A stretch of DNA of 64,000 nucleotides from an uncultured Mediterranea sp. (GCA_945831575.1 CAMACX010000001.1:62001-126000), one strand, 5' to 3'; counted from the first letter of the stretch, positions 17,597 to 26,596 are shown. Translations and numbers: made by a program. The notes: generated from the sequence alone by a model not told the origin.

Positions 17597-18610
17597 TTAT
17601 TGTTGTTTGGCAGCAATAGCCTGATTGGCCGTGATGGCAATCATGCGATAGACATCCTCGATGGAGCAACCACGGGAGAGGTCGTTGACGGGACGGGCAA
17701 TACCCTGCAGGATCGGGCCAATGGCATCGGCATGACCCAGACGCTGCACGAGCTTGTAGGAGATGTTGCCCACTTCGAGCGAGGGGACAACCAATACGTT
17801 GGCATGACCGGCAATGGCCGAACCGGGAGCCTTGCTGGCACCTACGCTCGGCACGAGGGCAGCATCAGCCTGCAGTTCGCCATCGATGGCAATGTCGGGA
17901 GCCAGCGACTTGGCCTTACCCAGGGCCTCAACCACCTTATCCACCACCTCATGCTTGGCAGAGCCCTTGGTCGAGAAGCTCAGCATAGCCACCTTGGGGT
18001 CAAGGCCGGCTACGGCACGGGCGGTGCGGGCCGTGCAGACGGCAATCTGTGCCAGCTGGTCGGCATCGGGCACAGGTGTCACGGCTACGTCACCCATCAC
18101 GAGCACACCGTTGTTACCATACTCAGGGGCATGGGTCAGGAGCAGCATGGCACCTGATACGCAGGTGATGCCCGGCGTGGTCTTGATGATCTGCAGGGCA
18201 GGACGGAGCACATCGCCCGTGGTGTTGCGCGCACCAGCCAGCTGTCCGTCGGCATCGCCACTCTTGATGATCAAGCAGCCCAGGTAGAGCGGATTCTCCA
18301 CCAGCTTACGGGCCTCTTCGATGGTCATGCCCTTCTTCTTGCGCAGCTCGCAGAGCAGCTGGGCATACTCCTCCTTCTTGGGGTGGTTCATCGGGTCAAT
18401 GATTGTAGCCTTGCTGATGTTACCCAGACCCCACGATTTGGCACAGGCCTCGATTTCAGCAGGATTACCCAGGATAATCAGGTCAGCCACCCCATCCGTC
18501 AAGATCTGGTTGGCAGCCTTCAGAGTGCGCTCTTCTGTTCCCTCAGGAAGAACGATGCGTTGACGGTTCGCCTTCGCACGTTCAACAATTTCGTCTATAA
18601 TCTTTTGCAT
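17597..18610 (-). CDS. pta: Phosphate acetyltransferase
   Basis: 337 aa, the short form consisting only of the catalytic PTA_PTB domain. Converts acetyl-CoA and phosphate to acetyl phosphate, which ackA then uses. Recognisable segments are RIVLPEGTEERTLKAA near the N-terminus, AGARNTTGDVLRPALQI, VMGDVAVTPVPDA and GELQADAALVP near the C-terminus. First gene of pta-ackA; the divergent gene upstream is lrgA-like. Confidence 0.96.
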   Translation of the reverse strand: MQKIIDEIVERAKANRQRIVLPEGTEERTLKAANQILTDGVADLIILGNPAEIEACAKSWGLGNISKATIIDPMNHPKKEEYAQLLCELRKKKGMTIEEARKLVENPLYLGCLIIKSGDADGQLAGARNTTGDVLRPALQIIKTTPGITCVSGAMLLLTHAPEYGNNGVLVMGDVAVTPVPDADQLAQIAVCTARTARAVAGLDPKVAMLSFSTKGSAKHEVVDKVVEALGKAKSLAPDIAIDGELQADAALVPSVGASKAPGSAIAGHANVLVVPSLEVGNISYKLVQRLGHADAIGPILQGIARPVNDLSRGCSIEDVYRMIAITANQAIAAKQQ

Positions 18611-18666
18611 AATACTATATATGATGATAAGTTATGTGATAATCCATAAGTATCTTCTTGACGGTG

Positions 18667-18674
18667 CAAATTTA
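18667..18674 (-). promoter_or_regulatory. Possible -7 box for pta-ackA
   Basis: The minus strand reads TAAATTTG (TAnnTTTG), 57 bp before the pta start. No convincing -33 element is seen at the usual distance. Confidence 0.3.
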
Positions 18675-18734
18675 GTTTAATTTGTCCTATCAACATAGCT
18701 AAAAATTGGTTTTTATTTGATGTTCCGCTCAATA

Positions 18735-18767
18735 TTGCACAATTTAACAATAAAAGCCCTAACTTTG
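18735..18767 (+). promoter_or_regulatory. Promoter of the lrgA-lrgB pair
   Basis: TAACTTTG at 18760-18767 with TTG (from ATTG) at 18735-18737, spacer 22 bp, 43 bp before the lrgA start. Confidence 0.45.
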
Positions 18768-18810
18768 CGGCCGCTTTTCGATAAAACATCTACAAAAAAG
18801 TACGTCTATT

Positions 18811-19149
18811 ATGATACGTCAATGCACGATTTTATTCGGCTGCCTGGCTCTCGGTGAGCTGGTGGTCTTCCTGACAGGGGTGAAGCTGCCGTCGAGCATC
18901 ATCGGTATGCTGCTGCTCACCCTGTTTCTGAAACTAAAGTGGGTCCGTCTGGAATGGGTACAAGGCCTGAGTGATTTCCTGGTGGCCAACCTGGGCTTCT
19001 TCTTCGTGCCACCCGGTGTGGCGCTGATGCTCTACTTCGACATCATTCAGGCGCAGTTCTGGCCCATCGTGGTAGCCTCCGTGGTCAGCACCCTCCTCGT
19101 GATCGTGGTGACCGGCTGGGTACACCAGCTGACCCGTAAACTGAAATAA
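18811..19149 (+). CDS. lrgA: LrgA/CidA family membrane protein
   Basis: 112 aa with about four hydrophobic segments. The motif LGFFFVPPGVALM near residues 62-74 is characteristic of the LrgA/CidA (holin-like) family, and GELVVFLTGVKLPSSIIGMLLL matches its N-terminal part. In Gram-positive bacteria the family modulates murein hydrolase activity and export of small metabolites. Here it stands beside pta-ackA, which may point to overflow metabolism rather than lysis; that is inference. It precedes lrgB by 37 bp. Confidence 0.88.
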   Translation: MIRQCTILFGCLALGELVVFLTGVKLPSSIIGMLLLTLFLKLKWVRLEWVQGLSDFLVANLGFFFVPPGVALMLYFDIIQAQFWPIVVASVVSTLLVIVVTGWVHQLTRKLK

Positions 19150-19186
19150 AATAACCCATAGCACAAAAAAAAGCATCCGTTGAATC

Positions 19187-19882
19187 ATGAATTTCCTTTC
19201 CAATCCCTATTTCCTGCTGGCCATCACCTTTGGTCTCTTCTTCCTGGCCAAGCGCCTGCAGAAGCGTACGGGCTTGATGTTGCTCAACCCCATCCTGCTC
19301 ACCATTGCCCTGCTGATCATCATCCTGAAGTCGGCCCACGTCAGTTACGAGAGTTACAGCGAGGGAGGACACCTCATCGAGTTTTGGCTGCGACCCGCTG
19401 TGGTGGCCCTGGGTGTGCCGCTCTACCTGCAGCTGGAGACCATCAAGAAGCAACTGCTCCCTATCCTGCTCTCCCAGCTGGCCGGCTGCTTGGTGGGCAT
19501 CGTCTCGGTGGTCCTGATTGCCCGATGGATGGGTGCGCCCGATGAGATTGTCTATTCGCTGGCCCCCAAGTCGGTCACGACCCCGATTGCCATGGAGGTG
19601 ACCAAGACCCTGGGTGGCATTCCCTCGCTCACGGCCGCTGTCGTGGTCTGCGTGGGGCTCCTCGGCGGCATCCTCGGCATGAAGACCATGCAACTGACCC
19701 GCATCGGCAGTCCGATGGCTCAGGGACTCTCCCTCGGCACAGCAGCCCATGCCGTGGGTACCTCCACCGCTATGGAGATCAGCCGCAAGTACGGAGCCTT
19801 TGCCAGCCTGGGATTGACCATCAACGGCATCCTCACCGCCCTGCTCACCCCCACCATCCTCGAACTGATGGGCATGGCCTGA
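19187..19882 (+). CDS. lrgB: LrgB/CidB family membrane protein
   Basis: 231 aa with several transmembrane segments. The family signature APKSVTTPIAMEV (near residues 125-137), GG.PSLTAAVVV and AAHAVGTSTAMEI identify LrgB, the partner of LrgA in the inner membrane. Length is typical. Recent work on related proteins links the pair to pyruvate or glycolate transport in some bacteria; the substrate here is unknown. Confidence 0.92.
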   Translation: MNFLSNPYFLLAITFGLFFLAKRLQKRTGLMLLNPILLTIALLIIILKSAHVSYESYSEGGHLIEFWLRPAVVALGVPLYLQLETIKKQLLPILLSQLAGCLVGIVSVVLIARWMGAPDEIVYSLAPKSVTTPIAMEVTKTLGGIPSLTAAVVVCVGLLGGILGMKTMQLTRIGSPMAQGLSLGTAAHAVGTSTAMEISRKYGAFASLGLTINGILTALLTPTILELMGMA

Positions 19883-19912
19883 GTAAACAGTTGCACATTT
19901 CCCTACTACTGA

Positions 19913-19956
19913 AAAGGTAAACAACCCATGATATAAAGGTAAATAACCCATGATAC
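19913..19956 (+). repeat. 22-bp tandem duplication spanning a start codon
   Basis: Unit AAAGGTAAACAACCCATGATAT (19913-19934) is followed directly by a copy differing at two bases (19935-19956). The second copy contains the start codon of the downstream gene; the first contains ATG ATA TAA, a two-codon mini-ORF. Confidence 0.75.
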
Positions 19957-20867
19957 ATTTCAAAGAGATTACCCTAAGCGACCGTGAAGTCATCCAGCAT
20001 TATACCCTATGTAGCCCCCGGCGCAACTGCGACCTCGCATTTGCCAACCTCTGCAGCTGGCGCTTCCTGTATGGCACACAATATGCTGAACTGGACGGCT
20101 TCCTGCTGCTCAAGTTCCGGGCCGAGGGGCAACTGGTCTATATGATGCCGATAGGCGAAGGCGACCTGCGTGCCGTGCTCCATGCCCTGATTGATGATGC
20201 CCATCGCGAGGGGGCCCCCTTCTGCCTGCTGGGCATCTGCAGCGACATGTGCTCGGAGGTGGAGGCCTTCATGCCGGGTCAGTTTCGCTTCACTGCCGAC
20301 CGCGACTATGCTGACTACCTCTACCTGCGCAGCGACCTAGCCACCCTGAGCGGCAAGCGCTTCCAGCCCAAGCGCAACCACGTGAACAAGTTCAAGCGCA
20401 CCTACGCCAACTACGCCTATACCCCCATCACCCCCGACCACATCCGCGAATGCCTGCTGCTGGAGCAGGAGTGGTGTCAAGCCAACGACTGCGACAAGCA
20501 GGAGGGCACGGGCAACGAACGGCGTGCCCTGACCTACGCCCTGGAGCACTTTGATGAGTTGCAGCTTACGGGAGGCATCCTCCACGTGGAGGGCCAGATT
20601 GCCGCTTTCAGCTTCGGCTCACCCATCAATCAGGATACCTTCGGCGTGCATGTGGAGAAGGCAGACACCCGCATCGAAGGGGCCTATGCCATGATCAACT
20701 ACGAGTTTGCCAACCACGTGCCCGAGCAATACACCTACCTCAACCGCGAGGAGGACCTGGGCATTGAGGGGCTCCGCAAAGCCAAGCTCTCCTACCAGCC
20801 CGCCATCATCCTGGAGAAATACATCGCATGCCTCCGGGACGAACCCGTAGAAAACTTCAAATGGTGA
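19950..20867 (+). CDS. DUF2156 / phosphatidylglycerol-lysyltransferase-domain protein (GNAT fold)
   Basis: 305 aa, soluble. The sequence matches the DUF2156 (LPG synthase C-terminal-like) family: CDLAFANLCSWRFLYGT near the N-terminus, KRFQPKRNHVNKFKR in the middle and YTYLNREEDLGIEGLRKAKLSY near the end. In MprF-type proteins this domain transfers an amino acid from tRNA to a lipid, but this protein has no membrane flippase domain, so its substrate is unknown. It overlaps the next GNAT gene by 7 bp, so the two are translated together. Confidence 0.82.
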   Translation: MIHFKEITLSDREVIQHYTLCSPRRNCDLAFANLCSWRFLYGTQYAELDGFLLLKFRAEGQLVYMMPIGEGDLRAVLHALIDDAHREGAPFCLLGICSDMCSEVEAFMPGQFRFTADRDYADYLYLRSDLATLSGKRFQPKRNHVNKFKRTYANYAYTPITPDHIRECLLLEQEWCQANDCDKQEGTGNERRALTYALEHFDELQLTGGILHVEGQIAAFSFGSPINQDTFGVHVEKADTRIEGAYAMINYEFANHVPEQYTYLNREEDLGIEGLRKAKLSYQPAIILEKYIACLRDEPVENFKW

Positions 20868-21964
20868 ATAATGGTCCATACCGAATCAATGATAAATATC
20901 CAATGAGTTCCAAGAAAGAGAGCATGAAATCCCTCTGGCTGCGTTGCTTCCCCGAGGACGACGAAGCCTACGTCAACCTGTTTTACAGCTATTACGGCCA
21001 CCCCAGATACTACCACACCATCGAGGAAGAGGGGAAGGTCATCGCCATGCTGCACCACATCGACACCTACAAGTACGCCTTCTTCGGCAAGGAGCTGCGC
21101 TGCTCCTACATCTATGCCGCCTGCACCGCCCCCGAGCAGCGGGGAAAAGGGCTCATGGGGCAACTGATGGAGAAGACGCTCCTCGCCCTGCACGAGAAGC
21201 ACATCCCCCTCTGCGTCACCATACCCGCCACGGAGGAGCTCTTCGCCTTCTATGGCCGCTTCGGCTTCGTGCCAGCGTTCAAGAGATGGTATAAGCGATG
21301 GAACGGTTCCCCCTTTCCCGACGATCCATCCATCAAATCAATGAGTCTCCACTACGACCTGCCCAACGAACTGATTTTGGACTGGCTGACTACGACAATC
21401 AACAGTCGCTTTTCCGGCAACATGCGGCACACGCCCCGCGACATCCGTTTCGTACTGGATTCCACCCGGCTGAGCGGAGGATTCAATGTAGGGTTAGCCA
21501 ATGGGAAAGACGAGTTGGAGGCCTTCGCCATCGTGGAGCGAACCGACTTTACCCTCCGCGTACGGGAATACATCGCCACGTCACCCAGGGCCATCTGCAA
21601 CCTCTTTGAGTTGCTGCGCCTCTCATCCCCACTTCCTGTCTGCATCGAAGAGGCAGAAAACGAAGAGGCAGAGAACAAGGAGGAAGAGACCTTCTTCGGA
21701 GCTGCACGCATCGTGGACCTCCCCATGCTGATGAAAACATTCGCATCACACCGCGCCATAAGGGGCAGCGAGACATTCTACATCAAAGACCCCCTCATTC
21801 CGGCCAACAACGGCCTTTACCACCTAGTGGAGCATCGCTTTAGCTTTCAGCCGTGCATGCCTCCAGAGAAGGCCGAGCAGGGGATACCGGTCTATGACAT
21901 CGCGGCATATACCCGCAAGCTCTTCGACATGGAGCCAGGACACATGACGCTCATGATGGATTGA
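20861..21964 (+). CDS. GNAT family N-acetyltransferase (Eis-like)
   Basis: 367 aa from ATG at 20861, which overlaps the previous stop (ATGGTGA); later in-frame ATGs at 20903 and 20924 are also possible. The N-terminal part is a GNAT domain with YIYAACTAPEQRGKGLMGQL, whose QRGKGLMG is the acetyl-CoA pyrophosphate loop, followed by ATEELFAFYGRFGF. The C-terminal half continues as in multi-domain Eis-like acetyltransferases. An acidic low-complexity stretch, CIEEAENEEAENKEEET (DNA about 21,643-21,690), is unusual and arises from a 15-bp near repeat. Substrate unknown. Confidence 0.82.
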   Translation: MVNNGPYRINDKYPMSSKKESMKSLWLRCFPEDDEAYVNLFYSYYGHPRYYHTIEEEGKVIAMLHHIDTYKYAFFGKELRCSYIYAACTAPEQRGKGLMGQLMEKTLLALHEKHIPLCVTIPATEELFAFYGRFGFVPAFKRWYKRWNGSPFPDDPSIKSMSLHYDLPNELILDWLTTTINSRFSGNMRHTPRDIRFVLDSTRLSGGFNVGLANGKDELEAFAIVERTDFTLRVREYIATSPRAICNLFELLRLSSPLPVCIEEAENEEAENKEEETFFGAARIVDLPMLMKTFASHRAIRGSETFYIKDPLIPANNGLYHLVEHRFSFQPCMPPEKAEQGIPVYDIAAYTRKLFDMEPGHMTLMMD

Positions 21965-21970
21965 CAGCTG

Positions 21971-22033
21971 CTCATGACGAATGAGCTGCAACTCATGAGG
22001 AAATAACTGCGGCTCATCAGGGATTGAGAGCGG
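21971..22033. repeat. Three imperfect 21-bp tandem units in a convergent spacer
   Basis: Units begin with CTCATGA, CTCATGA and CTCATCA at 21971, 21992 and 22013 and share following G/A-rich and CTGC parts. They fill the spacer between the acetyltransferase stop and the pmbA stop. No other terminator is visible there. Confidence 0.6.
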
Positions 22034-22045
22034 CGAAAGAAGAAA

Positions 22046-23365
22046 TCAGCAACCGCTGGCGTTGACCCCCTCGAAGGTGAGCGTGGGGATGCGCCAGTTG
22101 GACTCCAGGCGAGGGTCGTTGCCCACGGCCACAAGCTGTTGCCAGAGGTCAAGCATATTGCCCGTGACGACCATCTCGTTGACGGGTTGCGTCAATCGGC
22201 CCTGCTCAATCAGGAAGCCCTCGATACCGTAGGAGAAGTCGCCTGTGGAGCTGTTGCAGTTGCCCCCGTTGAAACCGGTCACGAAGAGGCCATGAGCCAC
22301 ATCGGCAATCAGCTCCTCCTGGCTCTTCTCGCCCGGAGACAGTACCAGAAGCGAGGGCGAGGCAATCGTAGGCTCCACCTCCATCTTGCAGGCACAATAG
22401 GTATCTATATAATAGGTACGCAATATCCCGGTTTCAAACACGGGCATGGGGCGCGTAGCCACCCCCTCACCATCGAAGTAACGTGCCCCGTTGGCCCCTA
22501 TCAGATGGGGCTCATCAAGCAGGGTGAAGAGGGGGGAACCCACCTGCTTGCCGAGGCTGTTGAGCAGGAAGGAGTTCTGCTGATGCAGGGCAGGCCCGTA
22601 GAGCGCACTCACCATGGGCGCGAGCAGCTGGCGCACACAGCGTGCATCGACTACCATCGTATAGCGTCCCGAAGGAGCCTTCCGCTGTCCTATCTTCCGC
22701 AAAGCACGCTCGTAGGCCAGCTGGCCAAGCCCCTCCTTAGGCAGCAGGTCATAGCGCAGCGAGGTGATGTAGCTATAGCCCGAGGGGCGTGCCTCTCCCT
22801 CACCGCGCAAGGCCACGCTGGCCGAAAGGGCGAAGCAGCTGCCACGCCGCTCGCCCTCAAAGCCGTTGCTAGCTATGCGGTAGGAGCCGCTCTCGCCATC
22901 GCTGTAGGAACTCTCCACCGAGATGATGCGCTCATCCCTTCCCAAGGCCTCCTCGGCCACGGCACGGGCGAGGGCCAGCTTCTCATCGGGGTCGTAGGTA
23001 AAGAAGCAGGCATCAAACTGCTGTAGGTCGGGCATTCCGCCCCGGTAGTAGCGCGAGGCATCAGGCAGCTGGCGACAAGGGTCCTTGGCCAGGTAGCGCG
23101 TATGCTCGATGCCGTGGTGCAAGAACCGCTTCAGCTCCTCCTGATGGAGCCGGTTGGTGGAGTAGGTGCCGTAGCGTCCATCCACAAAGAGCGAAATGCC
23201 CAATCCGCTCTCCGAGGCCTGTTGCAGGCGGTCGATAGCGCCATCACGCAAGTCGAATGAGGTGGTGCTTTCAGTATAGAGGACGAGGCGGGCCTGTTGC
23301 GCCCCGTGCTTGAGTGCATAGTCCATGGCCCACTGGGCCAATTGCTTGTTTTCTGCTGTTATCAT
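22046..23365 (-). CDS. pmbA: TldE/PmbA family metalloprotease subunit
   Basis: 439 aa from ATG at 23365 (MITAENKQLA). A longer frame from 23431 would add 22 residues built from a duplicated DNA segment and overlap tldD, so it is less likely. PmbA/TldE partners with TldD in a heterodimeric protease that degrades unfolded peptides and matures some modified peptides. PmbA-type features include DGAIDRLQQASESGLGI near the N-terminus and GNCNSSTGDFSYGIEGFLIEQ near the C-terminus. It lacks the HExxxH zinc site, as expected for the non-catalytic subunit. Second gene after tldD. Confidence 0.9.
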   Translation of the reverse strand: MITAENKQLAQWAMDYALKHGAQQARLVLYTESTTSFDLRDGAIDRLQQASESGLGISLFVDGRYGTYSTNRLHQEELKRFLHHGIEHTRYLAKDPCRQLPDASRYYRGGMPDLQQFDACFFTYDPDEKLALARAVAEEALGRDERIISVESSYSDGESGSYRIASNGFEGERRGSCFALSASVALRGEGEARPSGYSYITSLRYDLLPKEGLGQLAYERALRKIGQRKAPSGRYTMVVDARCVRQLLAPMVSALYGPALHQQNSFLLNSLGKQVGSPLFTLLDEPHLIGANGARYFDGEGVATRPMPVFETGILRTYYIDTYCACKMEVEPTIASPSLLVLSPGEKSQEELIADVAHGLFVTGFNGGNCNSSTGDFSYGIEGFLIEQGRLTQPVNEMVVTGNMLDLWQQLVAVGNDPRLESNWRIPTLTFEGVNASGC

Positions 23366-23382
23366 GGTTTTGTTTTCTGTAA

Positions 23383-23416
23383 TCTGGGATTGTATGTCGT
23401 AGTCAGGGATTGTATG
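23383..23416. repeat. 20-bp duplication just upstream of pmbA
   Basis: TCTGGGATTGTATG (23383-23396) recurs as TCAGGGATTGTATG at 23403-23416. It lies between the tldD stop codon and the preferred pmbA start and is the source of the doubtful extra pmbA residues. Confidence 0.55.
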
Positions 23417-23423
23417 CTCTATT

Positions 23424-24848
23424 TTATTCACCTCCCACGGTCAGTTTGCTGACCAGCACCGAGGGCATACCGCAGGTCACGGGGCACGATTGTCCCTCCT
23501 TGCCGCAGGTCCAGGTGCCATTGTCAATCGTGCTGTTGTCGCCTACCAGAGTGATGTCGGCCAGGGCCTGAGGACCGTTGCCTATGATGTTGATGTCCTT
23601 CAGCGGGGCGGTCAGGCGACCCTGCTCAATCAGGTAGCCCGACTTCACGTAGAAGGTGAAGTCGCCTGCCCCAATCTGCACCTGCCCGTTGACAAAATTA
23701 TCCACATAGATACCCCGCTCGACCGAGGCGATAATCTCCTCCTCGCTGACCGTGCCCGACTCCATGTAGGTAGCCCTCATGCGGGGCAGGGGGATGTTGC
23801 GGAAGCTGTCACGCCGGCCATTGCCCGTAGGGGCTACCCCGTAATAGCGGGCACTGATGCGGTCGTGCAGGTAGCTGTTTAGCACGCCATCCTTGACGAG
23901 ATAGGTCTTCTGCCCCTCCACGCCCTCGTCGTCAAAGTGGATGGAACCCCGGTTGTAAGGGATGGTGGCATCATCCACCACCTGAATCTGCTCGTTGCAG
24001 ATCTTCTTGCCCAGCTGATCGCAGAAGATGGAGGTGCGCTTGCGGTTGAAGTCAGCCTCAAAGGCATGGCCGATGGCCTCGTGCAGCAGGATGCCCGAGC
24101 CCCCGGCTCCCATCACCACGGGCATCTCACCCCCTTTGGGCTTGATGGCGTTGAAGAGGATGGCCGTGTGATCCACCACCTCGCGAGCCAGCGTCTCCAC
24201 CAGGGCATCGCTCATCATCTCAAATCCCCAGCGGAAGGCCCGTGCCGCATAGCCGTTCTCCACCACGCCCTCTTGCTGCATGACGCAAACCACGGAGAAG
24301 GCCCCCATGGGGCGGTAGTCGTAGTAGCTCACCCCCTCGCTGTTGCAGAAGAAGACGTGCGAAGTGCTGTCAGCCAGGGTGACCTGCACCTTGATGACGC
24401 GGTTGTCGAGCGCGAAGATGCGGCTGTTGAGTTTCTCGAGAAAAGGAATCTTGGCCTTCAGCTCCACCTCCTCCCAGGGTTGGTCAATGAGGTAGCAGTC
24501 GCGGGTGCGCTGCTTCTCGATGCGTTGCGCCACAGGGTGTGGTTGTCCCGAGGTGGCGATGCGTGCCGCCGTATGGGCAGCTCGCAGCAGCTCTTCCGGA
24601 GTAACCCCCTCCACGTAGGCATAACCCGTCTGCTCCCCGGCGATGACCCGTACCCCCACGCCAAAGTCGATGTTGGAACTGCAATTATTGACCTGACCGT
24701 CCATCAGGCCCACCAGGTTGTTGAAGGTATGTTCAAAGTAGAGGTCGGCATAGTCGCCCCCCATCTCCAGGGCAGCGGCTAGCACGCGACGCAACAGCTC
24801 CTCCGTCACGCCGAAATGATTCATGGCTTGTATGGTCGATGCGAACAT
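23424..24848 (-). CDS. tldD: TldD family zinc metalloprotease subunit
   Basis: 474 aa, full length. Catalytic subunit of the TldD/TldE protease. The zinc motif HEAIGH (HExxxH, residues 256-261) followed by AFEADF is intact, and the glycine-rich VVMGAGGSGILL precedes it. Towards the end are STIDNGTWTCGKEGQ and GMPSVLVSKLTVGG, matching the family C-terminus. It lies directly upstream of pmbA, as expected for two subunits of one complex. Confidence 0.94.
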   Translation of the reverse strand: MFASTIQAMNHFGVTEELLRRVLAAALEMGGDYADLYFEHTFNNLVGLMDGQVNNCSSNIDFGVGVRVIAGEQTGYAYVEGVTPEELLRAAHTAARIATSGQPHPVAQRIEKQRTRDCYLIDQPWEEVELKAKIPFLEKLNSRIFALDNRVIKVQVTLADSTSHVFFCNSEGVSYYDYRPMGAFSVVCVMQQEGVVENGYAARAFRWGFEMMSDALVETLAREVVDHTAILFNAIKPKGGEMPVVMGAGGSGILLHEAIGHAFEADFNRKRTSIFCDQLGKKICNEQIQVVDDATIPYNRGSIHFDDEGVEGQKTYLVKDGVLNSYLHDRISARYYGVAPTGNGRRDSFRNIPLPRMRATYMESGTVSEEEIIASVERGIYVDNFVNGQVQIGAGDFTFYVKSGYLIEQGRLTAPLKDINIIGNGPQALADITLVGDNSTIDNGTWTCGKEGQSCPVTCGMPSVLVSKLTVGGE

Positions 24849-24853
24849 GCTTC

Positions 24854-24885
24854 TAGTGATTAGTGTTTAGTGATTAGTGATTAGG
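24854..24885. repeat. Heptamer tandem repeat (TAGTGAT) between cdaA and tldD
   Basis: Four and a half copies of TAGTGAT/TAGTGTT fill nearly the whole spacer between the tldD start and the cdaA stop. The same kind of array, inverted, occurs at 32806-32836. Confidence 0.75.
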
Positions 24886-25647
24886 TTATTCGTTGATGAG
24901 GAGGCTTTCCAGCTCCTCGGCGTTGAGGCGAAGGTAGAACTGCCCCTTGTAGGCCACCGAGATGGCCCCGGTCTCTTCACTCACGATGATGGCATGGGCA
25001 TCACTGGCCTGCGAGATACCCATGGCGGCCCGGTGACGCAAGCCCAGCTCCTTGGGGATGTCCAGGTTGTGCGAGACGGGCAGGATGCACCCGGCGGCCT
25101 TGATGCGCTTCTTGCTCACCACCATGGCCCCATCGTGCAGCGGACTGTTCTTGAAGAAGATATTCTCTATCAGCCGCTGGTTGATGTCGGCATTGATGAC
25201 ATCGCCCGTGCGCACTACGTCGTCCAGAGGCATGTTGTGCTCCACCACAATCAAGGCCCCCACCTTCTGCTTGCCCATGCTCATGCAGGCCATCACGATG
25301 GGGAGAATGTCATCGTGCTTCAGCTCCTCCTTCTTCGCACCGGTGAGGAAGCGCACCAGGGCGCTGGCATGCTGATGCGAGCCGAGCGTGAGCAGGAAGC
25401 GGCGTATCTCCTCCTGGAAGAGCACGATCAGGGCAATGACGCCCACGCTGACCAGCTTGTCGAAGATGGAGCCCAGCAGCCGCATCTCCAGCACCTGCGA
25501 CACCACGAGCCACAGCAGGATGAAGACCAGGATGCCGGTGAACACATTAATCGACCCCGAAGCCTTCATCAGCTTGTAGCTGTAGTAGAGCAGGAAGGCT
25601 ACGGAGAGGATGTCGATAAAGTCCTTTATGCTGAAATCTATAAACAT
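24886..25647 (-). CDS. cdaA: Diadenylate cyclase, membrane-bound
   Basis: 253 aa from ATG at 25647; an upstream TTG at 25668 is less likely. Makes cyclic di-AMP from two ATP. The N-terminal part has about three transmembrane helices (SVAFLLYYSYKLM, VFTGILVFILLWLVV, VSVGVIALIVLFQ). The C-terminal DisA_N domain shows the catalytic NSPLHDGAMVV and LGLRHRAAMGISQ motifs. The second gene after folP (40 bp apart), an arrangement I recall from Bacteroidetes genomes. Confidence 0.94.
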   Translation of the reverse strand: MFIDFSIKDFIDILSVAFLLYYSYKLMKASGSINVFTGILVFILLWLVVSQVLEMRLLGSIFDKLVSVGVIALIVLFQEEIRRFLLTLGSHQHASALVRFLTGAKKEELKHDDILPIVMACMSMGKQKVGALIVVEHNMPLDDVVRTGDVINADINQRLIENIFFKNSPLHDGAMVVSKKRIKAAGCILPVSHNLDIPKELGLRHRAAMGISQASDAHAIIVSEETGAISVAYKGQFYLRLNAEELESLLINE

Positions 25648-25687
25648 AGGGATTAAAATAAAAGACAAATAAGAAATGACGTTTTAA

Positions 25688-26554
25688 TCAAGGTCTGGGT
25701 TGCTGCTGCCGCATCTTCTCCACGATCTTCACGGCCTCGACGGCCGGCTTGACATCGTGTACGCGCAGGATGTGTGCACCCTTGAGCAGGGCGATGGTGT
25801 TGAGTACCGTGGTACCGCCAAGCGACTCCTGAGGCGTGGAGCCGAGCAGCCGGTAAATCATCGACTTGCGCGAGATGCCCACCAGCAGAGGCAGGCCAAA
25901 GCAGGCCAGCTCCTCCATCTGCGAGAGCAGCTCGTAGTTGTGGTCGAGCGTCTTGCCGAAACCGAAGCCCGGGTCGAGCACGATGTCCTTCACCCCCATC
26001 TGGCGGAGGCGATCCACACGGTCGGCAAAGTACTGCATCACCTCCTTCAGGAGATTATCGTAGTGGGGGTTAAGCTGCATGTCCTGGGGCGTGCCCTGCA
26101 TGTGCATCATCACATAGGGTACGCCAAGCCGCGCCACCGTGGGAAACATGTCTGCATCCATCTCGCCTGCGGCAATGTCGTTGATGATGGCCACCCCATA
26201 CTCCTCCACACACATGCGGGCCACGTCGGCACGGAAGGTGTCAACTGACACCACCGCCTCGGGAGCCACACGGCGGAGCACCTCCAGCCCCCTGCGCAGA
26301 CGCTCCATCTCCTCCTGTGCAGAGACGTGGTCGGCATTGGGGCGCGACGAATAGGCTCCCATGTCGATGATGTCCGCCCCCTCCTCTAGGAGCCGGAGCA
26401 CCTGCCTCTCCACGGCCTCAGCCGTCTGCATACGGCTCTCGGCATAGAATGAGTCGGGTGTAACGTTCAGAATACCCATCACACGCGGTTGCGTGAGGTC
26501 CATCAACCGGCCATTCACGTTGATATAACGATGTTGTAGTTCAGTCATTTCCAT
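25688..26554 (-). CDS. folP: Dihydropteroate synthase
   Basis: 288 aa. Condenses p-aminobenzoate with dihydropterin pyrophosphate in folate synthesis; target of sulfonamides. Motifs: GILNVTPDSFY near residue 27, DIIDMGAYSSRPNA, VSVDTFRADVA, INDIAAGEMD, VMMHMQGTPQDMQ, VLDPGFGFGKTLDHNYELL and LVGISRKSMI. In many homologues the second motif reads DIGG.STRP; here DMGAYSSRP is the usual Bacteroidetes variant. Transcribed divergently from murF. Confidence 0.96.
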   Translation of the reverse strand: MEMTELQHRYINVNGRLMDLTQPRVMGILNVTPDSFYAESRMQTAEAVERQVLRLLEEGADIIDMGAYSSRPNADHVSAQEEMERLRRGLEVLRRVAPEAVVSVDTFRADVARMCVEEYGVAIINDIAAGEMDADMFPTVARLGVPYVMMHMQGTPQDMQLNPHYDNLLKEVMQYFADRVDRLRQMGVKDIVLDPGFGFGKTLDHNYELLSQMEELACFGLPLLVGISRKSMIYRLLGSTPQESLGGTTVLNTIALLKGAHILRVHDVKPAVEAVKIVEKMRQQQPRP

Positions 26555-26596
26555 TACATTTTAGTTATTCTGCTTGAAAAATAATCATTCAGCCTG

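Noticed and set aside
23366..23431. N-terminal extension of pmbA
   Set aside because: Encoded by a 20-bp duplication and overlapping tldD; the family start corresponds to 23365.
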